A stretch of 64,000 bases of DNA from Orientallactaga sibirica (Eukaryota; Chordata; Mammalia; Rodentia; Dipodidae): positions 1 through 64,000 of the forward strand of contig JAEOAD010001848.1 in assembly GCA_036365145.1 (NCBI GenBank), given 5' to 3'. The notes below the pieces were generated by a model. It was not told the origin of the DNA. It did no database searches and saw only the letters and a list, made by a program, of their open reading frames with translations. The position numbers were made by a program, and so were the translations under genes. This document shows positions 30,754 to 42,300 of this stretch, one piece after another; positions within the stretch are counted from its first letter, which is position 1, and every line of letters begins with the position of its first letter.

Positions 30754-30965
30754 GGGAGCTGGAGAGATGGCTCAGCTGTTAAGACACTTGCTTGCAGAGA
30801 CACTAAAGACCTGGGTTTGCTTCCCCAGTGCCTACATAAAACCACATAAACAAAGTGGCATATGCATCTGGAGTCCATTTGCAGCACCTGGAGGTGCTGG
30901 TATGCCATTCTTGCCCTGTCTCTCTTCTCCCACTGCTTCCAAGAAAATAATTATTTAAAAAAATT
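30754..30965 (+). mobile_element. DIP-like SINE
   Basis: 'gggagctggagagatggctc', 'cctgggtttgcttccccagt', 'gcatctggagtccatttgca', A-rich tail. Moderately diverged. Confidence 0.83.
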
Positions 30966-30973
30966 TAATTTTA

Positions 30974-31125
30974 GGCCAGGTGTGGTGGCACACGCCTTTA
31001 ATCCTAGCACTTGGGAGGCAAAAGTAGGAGGATCGCCATGCATTCAAGGCTGACATGAGACTACATAGTGAATTCCAGGTCAGCCTTGGCTAGAGAGAGA
31101 CCCTACTTTGAAAAACAAAAAAACT
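30974..31125 (+). mobile_element. B1 SINE
   Basis: 'ggccaggtgtggtggcacac', 'cctttaatcctagcacttgg', 'actacatagtgaattccagg', 'gaccctactttg', A-rich tail. Full length. Confidence 0.92.
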
Positions 31126-31136
31126 TATTAATTTTA

Positions 31137-31378
31137 GGGCTGGAGATGGCATAGCAGTTAAAGTGCTTGCCTGCAAAGCCAAGGAACACAGGTTCAACTT
31201 CCAGGACCCACGTAAGCCAGATGCACAAGGGGACACACACATCTGGAGTTCGTTTGCAGTGGCTGGAGTCCCTGGTACTCCCATCCGTTCTCTCTCTCTG
31301 TCTCTCTGTCTCTCTCTCTCCCTGCCTATTTTCGTATCTTTCTATCTCTCTCAAATAAATAAAAATATATTTTTAAAA
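31137..31378 (+). mobile_element. DIP-like SINE
   Basis: 'gggctggagatggcatagca', 'acccacgtaagccagatgca', 'tctggagttcgtttgcagtg', CT-rich region and 'tcaaataaataaaaatat'. A good near-consensus example of the family. Confidence 0.9.
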
Positions 31379-31578
31379 TTTTTATTTATTGCAATCAGAG
31401 AGAGATAAAAGAGAGGCAAACAGGAGATAATGGGCACACAGGGGTTCTACAACTGTAAAAGAACTCCAGATGAATGTGCACCTTGTGCATCTGGTTTACA
31501 TGGGTCCTGGAGAATCAAACTGGGATCCTTTGGCCTCACAGGCAAACGCCCTAACCACTATACCGTCTCTCCAGCCCC
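31379..31578 (-). mobile_element. DIP-like SINE
   Basis: 'ttttatttattgcaatcaga', 'gatgaatgtgcaccttgtgc', 'tgggatcctttggcctcaca', 'ccgtctctccagccc'. It lies tail-to-tail with the preceding copy, so the pair could fold as a hairpin in RNA. Confidence 0.87.
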
Positions 31579-31620
31579 CAAATAAATGAAAATAAAATAG
31601 TTTTTAAAAATTAATTTTTA

Positions 31621-31772
31621 AGCCAGGTGTGGTGGCACACAATGTTAATCCCAGCGCTTGGGAGGCAGAGGTAGGAGGATCGTGGTGATTTTGAGGCCAC
31701 ACAGAGACTACATAATTAAATCTGGGTCAGCCAGGGCCAGAGTGAGAGACTACCTTGAAAAACCAAAAAAAA
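31621..31772 (+). mobile_element. B1 SINE
   Basis: 'agccaggtgtggtggcacac', 'cagcgcttgggaggcagagg', 'taccttgaaaaacc', A-rich tail. Confidence 0.9.
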
Positions 31773-31817
31773 TTATTATTATTTTAAATGACTTAAATAA
31801 ATAAGTGTGTTTCAGCA

Positions 31818-31993
31818 AGCTGGAGATATGGCTCAGTGGTTAAAAGTGTTTTCATGCAAATCTTTGTAGTGAAGGCTCCATTCCCCAGCTAGATGCCCAA
31901 AGTGGACATGTTTGTGGTGACAGGAGGTGCTGGTGTGCCTGGTCTCCACCCCTTTACTTAATGTACTTGCAAATAAATAACATTTTAATAATA
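31818..31993 (+). mobile_element. DIP-like SINE, diverged
   Basis: 'gctggagatatggctcagtg', 'ccattccccagctagatgcc', 'gtacttgcaaataaataaca'. The last SINE before the satellite. Confidence 0.75.
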
Positions 31994-32110
31994 AGGTGGA
32001 CAATGAGACACCCACCATCAACTGGCCTCCACACACATGTGCACCCAACACACTTGTGCCCACATGCACAAACATGCACAAATATGCATACACACATGAA
32101 TGTATACCAA
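31994..32110. other. CA-rich junction segment
   Basis: An imperfect CACA/CATGCACA-rich stretch immediately left of the first satellite monomer. No gene. It marks the boundary between interspersed repeats and the array. Confidence 0.6.
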
Positions 32111-33375
32111 ATTTTTGTTTTGACAACAAACACCTTCATTGGTGAAGAGTGTACTGCGTAAAATAAGCTAGTTCTGTTCCCGGAATGAGTTGCTTTCTTA
32201 CGAAGAGTCTTCAGTGCAGGAAGATCACACTTTCCTAGTTTGTGCAATCTAACAAAATTAACAACTTGGTAGATTAGCTTCATTACTAACGTAGTTTGTT
32301 TAGAAAACAAACACCTTCCTTTCCGAACACCGTACTGTGTGAAATAAGGTAGTTCCGTTCTCGGAATGAGTTGATTAATTATGAAGAGTCTTCAGTGTAG
32401 CAAGATCAAACTTTCCTAGTTTGTGTAATCTAACAAGATGTGCAGTTTAGTAGATTGGCTTCATTTCTAACGTAGTTTGTTTTGAAAACAAACACCTTCA
32501 TTGCCGAAGACTGTACTGTGTGAAATAAGCTAGTTCTGTTCTTGCAATGAGTTGCTTTCTTAATAAGAGTCTTCAGTGCAGCAAGATCAAACTTTGCTAG
32601 TTTGTGTACTCTAAAAAGATGTAGAACTTAGTAGATTAGCTTCGTTTCTAAAGTAGTTTGTTTAGAAAACAAACACATTCATTGCAGAAGCCTGTAATGT
32701 GGGAAGTGAGCTAGTTCTGTTATCTGAATGAGTTGCTTTCTTACGGAGAATCTTTAGTGCAGCAATATCAAATTTTGCTCGTTTGTCTAATCTAACAAGA
32801 TGAACAACTTGGTAGATTAGCTTCATTTCTAACGTAGTTTGTTTAGAAAACAAATACCTTCATTGCCAAAGATTGTACTGTGTGAAATAAGGTAGTTCTG
32901 TTCTCGGAATGAGTTGCTTTCTTACGAAGATTCTTCAGTGCAGCCAGTTCAAACGTTCCTAGTTTGTGTAATCAAACAAGATGAACAACTTAGTAGATTA
33001 GCTTCATTTATTTAAAAATTTTTTTTTTTTTGGTTTTACATGGTAGGGTTTCACTCTGGCCCAGGCTGACCTGGAACTAACTATATAGTCTCAGGGTAGC
33101 CTTGGACTCTTGGTCATAATCCTACCTCTCCCTCCCGAGTGCTTCGATTAAAGGCATGTGCCACCATGCCCGGTGATTAGCTTCATTTCTAATGTAGTTT
33201 GTTTAGAACACAAACACCTTCATTGCCGAACACTGTACTGTGTGAAATAAGCTAGTTCTGTTCTCGGAATGAGTTGCCTTCTTACGAAGAGTCTTCAGTA
33301 CAGCAAGATCAAACTTTACTAGTTTGTGTAATCTAACAAGGTGAACAACTTGGAATATTAGCTTCATTTCTAACG
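32111..33375. repeat. Satellite array edge, diverged monomers
   Basis: The first monomers depart most from the common form (for example 'attggtgaagagtgtactgc' in the first, and 'gcctgtaatgtgggaagtga' in the fourth). Edge monomers are usually the least homogenised, so this is probably a true array boundary. Confidence 0.7.
33010..33174 (-). mobile_element. B1 SINE inserted in the satellite
   Basis: 'ggtagggtttcactctggcc', 'tatatagtctcagggtagcc', 'gccaccatgcccggt'. It is flanked by a perfect 14-bp target duplication 'gattagcttcattt' (32996-33009 and 33175-33188). Removing 179 bp restores a 181-bp monomer. It is the only interspersed element I found in the array. Confidence 0.95.
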
Positions 33376-36300
33376 TAGTTTGTTTAGAAAACAAACACCT
33401 TCATTGCCGAAGATTGTACTGTGTCAAATAAGCTAGTTATGTTATCGGAATGAGTTGCTTTCTTACGAAGAGTCTTCAGTGCAGCCAGATCAAACTTTCC
33501 TAGTTTGTGTAATCTAAAAAGATGTAGAACATAGTAGATCAACTTCATTTCTAACGTAGTTTCTTTGGAAAACAAACACATTCATTGTGGAAGCCTGTAC
33601 TGTGGGAAATGAGATAGTTCTGTTATCGGAATGAGTTGCTTTCTTATAGAGAATCTTCAGTGCAGCAATATCACATTTTGCTCGTTTGTATAATCTAACA
33701 AGATGAAAAACTTGACAGATTAGCTTCATTTCTAACGTAGTTTGTTTAGAAAACAAACACCTTGATTGCCGTAGATTGTACTGTGTGAAATAAGCTAGTT
33801 CTGTTCTCTGAATAAGTTGCTTTCTTACGAAGAGTCTTCAGTGTAGCAAGATCAAAGTTTGCTAGTTTGTGTAATCTAAAAAGATGTAGAACTTAGTAGA
33901 TTAATTTCATTTCTAACGTAGTTTGTTTAGAAATGAAAACACCTTCATTGCCGAACACTTTACTGTGTGAAATAAAGTTCTGTTCATGGAATAAGTTGCT
34001 TTTACAAAGAGTCTTGAGTGTTGCAATTTCAAACTTTCCTAGTTTGTCTAATCAAACAAGATTAAACAACTTAGTAGATTAGCTTCAATTCTAATGTAGT
34101 TTGTTTACAAAACAAACACCTTCATTGCCGAACACTGTTGTGAAATAAGCTAATTCTGTTCTGGGACTGAGTTGCTTTCTTACAAAGAGGCTTCAGTGCA
34201 GCAAGATCAAACTTTAATCGTATGTGTAATATAACAAGATGAACAATTTAGTAGGTTAGCTTCATTTCTAACTTAGTTTGTTTTGAAAACAAACACCTTC
34301 ATTGCCAAACACTTTACTGTGTGAAATAAGCTAGTAGTTCTCTTCTCGGAATGATTTGTTTTCTTACGAAGAGTCTTCAGTGCAGCAAGATCAAACTTTC
34401 CTAGTTTGTGTAATCTAACAAGATGAACAACTTGGTAGATTAGTTTTAAGTAGTTTGTTCAGAAAACAAACACCTTCATGGCCAAGATTGTATAGTGTGT
34501 AGTAAGCTAGTTCTGTTTTCGGTATGAGTTGCTTTCTTGTAAAAGTCTTCAGTGCAGCAAGATCAATCTTTGCTAGTTTTTAATAATCTAACAAGACGAA
34601 CAACACTGTAGATTAGCTTCACTTCTAACTTAGTTTGTTTAGAAAACAAACACCTTCAATGCAGAAGATTGTACTGTGTGAAATAAGCTAGTTCTGTTCT
34701 CCGAATGAGTTTCTTTCTTACGAAGAGTCTTCAGTGCAACAAGTTCAAACTTTCCTGGTTTGTGTAATCAAACAAGATGAACAACTTGGTAGATTAGCTT
34801 CATTTCTAACGTAGTTTGTTTAGAAAACAAACAACTTCATTGCCTAAGACTGTACTGTGTCAAATAGCTAGTTCTGTTCTCAGAATGAGTTGCTTTCTTA
34901 CGAAGAGAGTTCAGTGCAGCAAGATCAAACTTTCCTAGTTTGTGTAATCTGAAAGATTTAGAACTAAGTAGATTAACTTCGTTTCTAACGTAGTTTGTTT
35001 AGAAAACATACACATTCATTGCTGAAGTCTGTACTGTGTGAAATAAGCTAGTTCTGTTCTCGGAATGAGTTGCTTTCTTTCGAAGAGTCTTCAATGCAGC
35101 CAGATCAAACTTTCCTAGTTTGTGTAATATAACAAGATGTACAACTTAGTAGTTTCTAAGGCAGTTTGTTTTGAAAACAAACACCTTCATTTCCGAAGCC
35201 TGTACTGTGTAAAATAAACTAGTTCTGTTCTCCGAATGAGTTGCTTTCTTACGAAGAGTATTCAGTGCAGCAAGATCAAACTTTCCTACTTTGTGTAATC
35301 TATAACGATGAACAACTTGGTAGATTAGCTTCATTTCTAACGTGGTTTGTTTAGAAAACAAATACCTTCATTGTCGAATACTGTACTGTGTGAAATAAGC
35401 TAATTCTATTCTTGGAATGAGTTGCCTTCTTACGAAGAGTCTTCAGTGCAGCAAGTTCAAACTTTCCTAGTTTGTGTAATCAAACAAGATGAACAACTTA
35501 GTAGGTTAGCTTCATTGCTAACGCAGTTTGTTTAGAAAACAAACACCTTCATTGCCGATTACTGTACTGTGTGATATAAGCTAATTCTGTTCTTGGAATG
35601 AGTTGCTTCATTACAGAGAGTCTTCAGTGCGAAAGATCAAACTTTGCTAGTTTTTGTACTCTAACAAGATGTACAACTTAGTATATTAGCTTCGTTTCTA
35701 AAGTAGCTTGTTTAGAAACCAAACACCTTCATGGCCGAAGTCTGTGCTGTGTGAAAAAAGCTAGTTCTGTTTCTGTTCTCAGTGCAGAATGAGTTGATTT
35801 GTAATCAAACAAGGTGAACAAGAGTCTTCAGTGCAGCAAGTCCGAAGTTTTCCTAGTTTGTGTAATCAAACAAGATGAACAATTAGTAGATTAGCTTCAT
35901 TTTAATGTAGTTTGTTTAGAAAACAAACACCTTCATTGCCGAAGACTGTGTTGTGTGAAATAAGCTAGTTTTGTTCTCGGAATGAGTTGCTTTCTTATGA
36001 AGAGTCTTCAGTGCAGCAAGATCAAACTTTGCTAGTTTGTGTAATCTAACAAGATGAACAATTTAGTAGATTAGCTTCATTTCTAAAGTAGTTTGTTTAG
36101 AAAACAAACACCTTCATTTCTGAAGATTGTACTGTGTGAAATAAGCTAGTTCTGTTCTCGGAATGAGTTGCTTTCTTATGAAGAGTCTTCAGTGCAGCAA
36201 GATCAAACTTTGCTAGTTTTTTTAATATAACAAGATGAACAACTTAGTAGATTAGCTTCATTTCTAAAGTAGTTTGTTTTGAAAACAAACACCTTCATTG

Positions 36301-39300
36301 CCTAAGATTGAACTGTTTAAATAAGCTAGTTCTGTTCTCTGGAATGAGTTGCTTTCTTAAAAGAGTCTTCAGTGCAGCAAGATCAAACTTTCCTAGTTTG
36401 TGTAATCAAAAAAGATGAAGAACTTAGTAGATTAGCTTCATTTCTAACGTAGTTTGTTTAGAAAAAAAAAACACCTTCATTGCTGAAGATTGTACTGTGT
36501 AAAATAAGCTAGTTCTGTTCTCAGAATGAGTTGCTTTCTTATGAACAGTCTTCAGTGCAGCAAGATCAGTGTTTGCTAGTTTGTGTAATCAAACAAGATG
36601 AACAACTTAGTAGATTAGCTTCATTTCTAAACATACTTTGTTTAGAAAACAAACACCTTCATTTCTGAAGATTGTACTGTCTGAAATAAGCTAGTTCTGT
36701 TCTCAGAATGAGTTGCTTTCTTATGAATTGTCTTCAGTGCAGTAAGATCAGTGTTTGCTAGTTTGTGTAATCTAACAAGATGAACAACTTGGTAGATTAG
36801 CTTCATTTCTAACGTAGTTTGTTTAGAAAACAAACACCTTCATTTCTAAAGATTGTACTGTGTGAAATAAGCTAGTTCTGTTCTCGGAATGAGTTGCTTT
36901 CTTAAGAAGAGTCTTCAGTGCAGCAAGTTCAAACTTTGTTAGTTTGTGTAATCTAACAAGATGAACAACTTTAGTAGATTAGCTTCATTTCTAACGTACT
37001 TTGTTTAGAAAACAAACACCTTCATTTGCCAAAGATTGTACTGTGTGAAATAAGCTAGTTCTATTCTTGGAATGAGTTGCTTTCTTATGAAGAGTTTTCA
37101 GTGCAGCAAGATCAAACTTTGCTAGTTTGTGTAATCTAACAAGATGAACAACTTAGTAGATTAGCTTCATTTCTAACGTAGTTTGTTTAGAAAACAAACA
37201 CCTTCATTGCCAAAAATTGTACTGTGTGAAATAAGCTAGTTCTGTTCTCAGAATGAGTTTTTTTTCTTATAAGAGTCTTCAGTGCAGCAACTTTAAACTT
37301 TCCTAGTTTGTGTAATCAAACAAGATGAACAACTTAGTAGATTAGCTTCATTTCTAACGTAGTTTGTTTAGAAAACAAACACCTTCATTTCCAAACACTG
37401 TACTGTGTGAAATAAGCTTGTTCTGTTCTCGGAATGAGTTGCTTTCTTACAAACAGTCTTCAGTGCAGCAAGATCAAACTTTCCTAGTTTGTGTAATCTA
37501 ACAAGATGAACAACAAATTAGATTAGCTTCATTTCTAACGTAGTTTGTTTTGAAAACAAACACCTTCATTGCCTAAGACTGTACTGTGTGAAAAAAGCTA
37601 GTTCTGTTCTCGGAATGAGTTGCTTTCTTACGAAAGAGTCTTCAGTGCAGCAAGATCAAACTTTCCTAAGTTTGTGTAATCTAACAAGGTGAACAATTTA
37701 GATTAGCTTCATTTCTAACGTAGTTTGTTTTGAAAACAAACACCTTCATTGCCTAAGACTGTACTGTGTCAAATAAGCTAGTTCTGTTCTTGGAATGAGT
37801 TGCTTTCTTATGAAGAGTCTTCAGTGCAGCAAGATCAATCTTTACTAGTTTGTGTAATCTAACAAGATAAACAACATGGTAGATTAGCTTCATTTCTAAC
37901 GTAGTTTGTTTTGAAAACAAACACCTTCATTGTCGAAGACTGTGCTGTGTCAAATAAGATAGGTCTGTTCTTGGAATGAGTTGCTTTCTTATGACGAGTC
38001 TTCAGTACAGCAAGATCAAACGTTCCTAGTTTGTATAATATAACGAGATGTGCAACTTTGTAGATTAGCTTCATTTCTAACGTAGTTTGTTCAGAAAACA
38101 GACAGCTTCATATGAGAAGATTGTACTGTGTGAAATAAGCTAGTTCTGATTTCGGAATGAGTTGCTTTTTTATGAAGAGTTTTCACTGCAGCAAGATCAA
38201 ACTTTGTTAGTTTGTGTAATCTACCAAGATGAACAACTTGGTAGATTAAATTTATTTCTAACGTAGTGTGTATAGAAAATAAACACCTTCATTGCTGAAC
38301 ACTGTACCGTGTGAAATAAGCTACCTCTGTTCTCAGAGTGAGTTGCTTTCTTACGAAGAGTCTTCAGTGCAGCAAGATCAAACTTTTCTAGTTTGTGTAA
38401 TCTAACAAGATGAACAACTTAGTAGATTAGCTTCATTTCTAAGTAGTTTGTTTGGAAAACAAACACCTTCATTGTCGAAGATTGTACTGTGTGAAATAAG
38501 CTAGTTCTGTTCTTGGAATGAGTTGCTTTCTTATGAAGAGTCTTCAGTGCAGCAAGTTCAAACTTTCCTAGTTTGTGTAATCTAACAAGATGAACAACTT
38601 AGTAGATTAGCTTCATTTCTAAAGTAGTTTGTTTAGAAAACAAACACCTTCATTGCCGAAGATTGTACTGTGTGAAATAAGCTAGTTCTGTTCTTGGAAT
38701 GAGTTGCTTTCTTATGAAGAGTCTTCAGTGCAGCAAGATCAAACTTTGCTAGTTTGTGTAATCTAACAAGATGTACAACTTAGTAGATTAGCTTCATTTC
38801 TAACGTAGTTTGTTTAGAAAACAAACACCTTCATTACCAAAACTGTGTACTGTGTGAAATAAGCTAGTTCTGTTCTCGGAATGAGTTGCTTTCTTAACGA
38901 AGAGTCTTCAGTGCAGCAAGATCAAACTTTCCTAGTTTGTGTAATCTAACAAGATGAACAACTTAGTAGATTAGCTTCATTTCTAACGTAGTTTGTTTAG
39001 AAAACAAACACCTTCATTTGTGAAGATTGTACTGTGTGAAATAAGCTAGTTCTGTTCTCAGAATGAGTTGCTTTCTTATAAAGAGTCTTCAGTGCAGCAA
39101 AATCAAACTTTCCTAGTTTTTGTAATCTAACAAGATGAACAACTTAGTAGATTAGCTTCATTTCTAATGTAGTTTGTTTAGAAAACAAACACCTTCATTG
39201 CCGAAGATTGTACTGTGTGAAATAAGCTAGTTCTGTTCTGGGAATGAGTTGCTTTCTTACAAAGAGTCTTCAGTGCAGCAAGATCAAACTTTGCTAGTTT

Positions 39301-42300
39301 GTGTAATCAAACAAGATGAACAACTTAGTAGATTAGCTTCATTTCTAAAGTAGTTTGTTTTAGAAAACAAACACCTTCATTGCCAAAGATTGTACTGTGT
39401 GAAATAAGCTAGTTCTGTTCTTGGAATGAGTTGCTTTCTTATGAAGAGTCTTCAGTGCAGCAAGTTCAAACTTTGCTAGTTTGTGTAATCTAACAAGATG
39501 AACAACTTAGTAGATTAGCTTCATTTCTAACGTAGTTTGTTTAGAAAACAAACACCTTCATTGCGAAACATTGTACTGTGTGAAATAAGCTAGTTCTGTT
39601 CTTTGAATGAGTTGCTTTCTCATGAAGAGTCTTCAGTGCAGCAAGATCAAACTTTGCTAGTTTGTGTAATCTAACAAGATAAACAACTTAGTAGATTAGC
39701 TTCATTTCTACGTAGTTTGTTTAGAAAACAAACACCTTCATTGCCAAAGATTGAACTGTGTTAAATAAGCTAGTTCTGTTTCTTGGAATGAGTTGGTTTT
39801 TGTGAAGAGTCTTCAGTGCAGCAAGATCAAACTTTGCTAGTTTGTGTACTCTAACAAGATATACAACTTAGTAGATTAGCTTCATTTTCTAACGTAGTTT
39901 GTTTAGAAAACAAACACCTTCATTGCTGATCATTGTACTGTGTGAAATAAGCTAGTTCTGTTTAGGAATGAGTTGTTTATAATGAAGAGTCTTCAGTGCA
40001 GCAAGATCAAACTTTCTAGTTTGTGTAATCTAACAAGATGAAAAACTTAGTAGATTAGCTTCATTTCTAACGTAGTTTGTTTAGAAAACAAACACCTTCA
40101 TTTCGAAGATTGTACTGTGTGAAATAAGCTAGTTCTGTTCTCAGAATGAGTTGTTTTTCTTATGAAGAGTCTTCAGTGCAGCAAGATCAAACTTTGCTAG
40201 TTTGTGTAATCTAACAAGATGTAACAACTTAGTAGATTAGCTTCATTTCTAACGTAGTTTTTTAGAAAACAAACACCTTCATTGCTGAAGCACTGTACTG
40301 TGTGAAATAAGCTAGTTCTGTTCTAGGAATGAGTTGCTTTATAACGAAGAGTCTTCAGTGCAGCAAGATCAAACTTTCCTAGTTTGTGTAATCTAACAAG
40401 ATGAACAACTTAGTAGATTAGCTTCATTTCTAATGTAGTTTGTTTAGAAAACAAACACCTTCATTGCCGAAGATTGTACTGTGTGAAATAAGCTAGTTCT
40501 GTTCTTGGAATGAGTTGCTTTCTTACCAAGAGTCTTCAGTGCAGCAAGATCAAACTTTGCTAGTTTTTGTAATCTAACAAGATGAACAACTTAGTAGATT
40601 AGCTTCATTTCTAACCTAGTTTGTTTAGAAAACAAACACCTTCATTGCTGAATACTCTACTGTGTGAAATAAGCTAGTTCTCTTCTCGAATGAGTTGCTT
40701 TCTTATAAAGAGTCTTCAGTGCAGAAAGATCAAACTTTCCTAGTTTATGTAATCAAAAAAGATGTATGACTTAGTAGATTAGCTTTATTTCTAAAGTAGT
40801 TTGTTTAGAAAATAAAACATCTTCATTGCCGAACACTGTACTGTGTGAAATAAGCTAGTTCTGTTCTCAGTATGATTTGATTTCTTATGAAGAGTCATCG
40901 GTGCAGCAAGATCAAACTTGGCTAATTTGTGTAATCTAACAAGATGAACAACTTGGTAGGTTAGCTTCATTTCTAATGTAGTTTTTTTAGAAAACAAACA
41001 CCTTCATTGCCGAACACTGTAGTATGAGAAATAAGCTAGTTCTCTTCTCAGAATGAGTTGCTTTCTTACAAACAGTCTTCAGTGCAGCAAGATCAAACTT
41101 TCCTAGTTTGTTTAATCTAACAAGATGTCCAACTTAGTAGATTCGCTTCATTTCTAAAGTAGTTTGTTTAGAAAACAAACACCTTCATTGCCAAACACTG
41201 TACTGTGTGAAATAAGCTAGTTCTGTTCTCAAAATGAGTTGCTTTCTTATGAAGAGTCTTCAGTGCAGCAAGATCAAACTTTGCTAGTTTGTGTAATCTA
41301 ACAAGATGAACAACTTGGTAGATTAGCTTCATTTCTAACGTAGTTTGTTTAGAAAACAAACACCTTCATTGCCAAAGACTGTACTGTGTGAAATAAGCTA
41401 GTTCTGTTCTTGGAATGAGTTGCTTTCTTACAAAGAGTCTTCAGTGCAGCAAGATCCAACTTTGCTAGTTTGTGTAATCTAACAAGATGAACAACTTAGT
41501 AGATTAGCTTCATTTCTAACGTAGTTTGTTTAGAAAACAAACACCTTCATTGCCAAACACTGTACTGTGTGAAATAAGCTAGTTCTGTTCTCGGAATGAT
41601 TTTATTTCTTATGAAGAGTCTTCAGTGCAGCAAGATCAAACTTTCCTAGTTTGTGTAATCTAACAAGATGAACAACTTGGTAGATTAGCTTCATTTCAAA
41701 CGTAGTTTGTTTTGAAAACAAACACCTTCATTGCCTAAGACTGTACTGTGTGAAATAAGCTAGTTCTGTTCTCGGAATGATTTGCTTTCTCACGAAGAGT
41801 CTTCAGTGCAGCAAGATCAAACTTTCCTAGTTTGTGTAATCTAACAAGATGAACAACTTGGTAGATTAGCTTCATTTCTAATGTAGTTTGTTTAGAAAAC
41901 AAACACCTTCATAGCCGAAGACTGTACTGTGTGAAATAAGCTACTTCTGTTCTCAGAATGAGTTGCTTTCTTATGAAGAGTCTTCAGTGCAGCAAGATCA
42001 AACTTTGCTAGTTTGTGTACTCTAACAACATGTACAACTTCGTAGATTAGCTTCATTTCTAACTTAGTTTGTTTAGAAAACAAACACCTTCATTTGTGAA
42101 GGTTGTACTGTGTGAAATAAGCTAGTTCTCTTTTAGGTATGAGTTGCTTTCTTACAAGGAGTCTTCAGTGCAGGAAGATCAAACTTTCCTAGTTTGTGTA
42201 ATCTAACAAGTTGTAGAACTTAGTAGATTAGCTTCATTTCTAAAGTAGTTTGATTAGAAACAAACACCTTCATTGTCGAAGACTGTACTGTGTGAAATAA

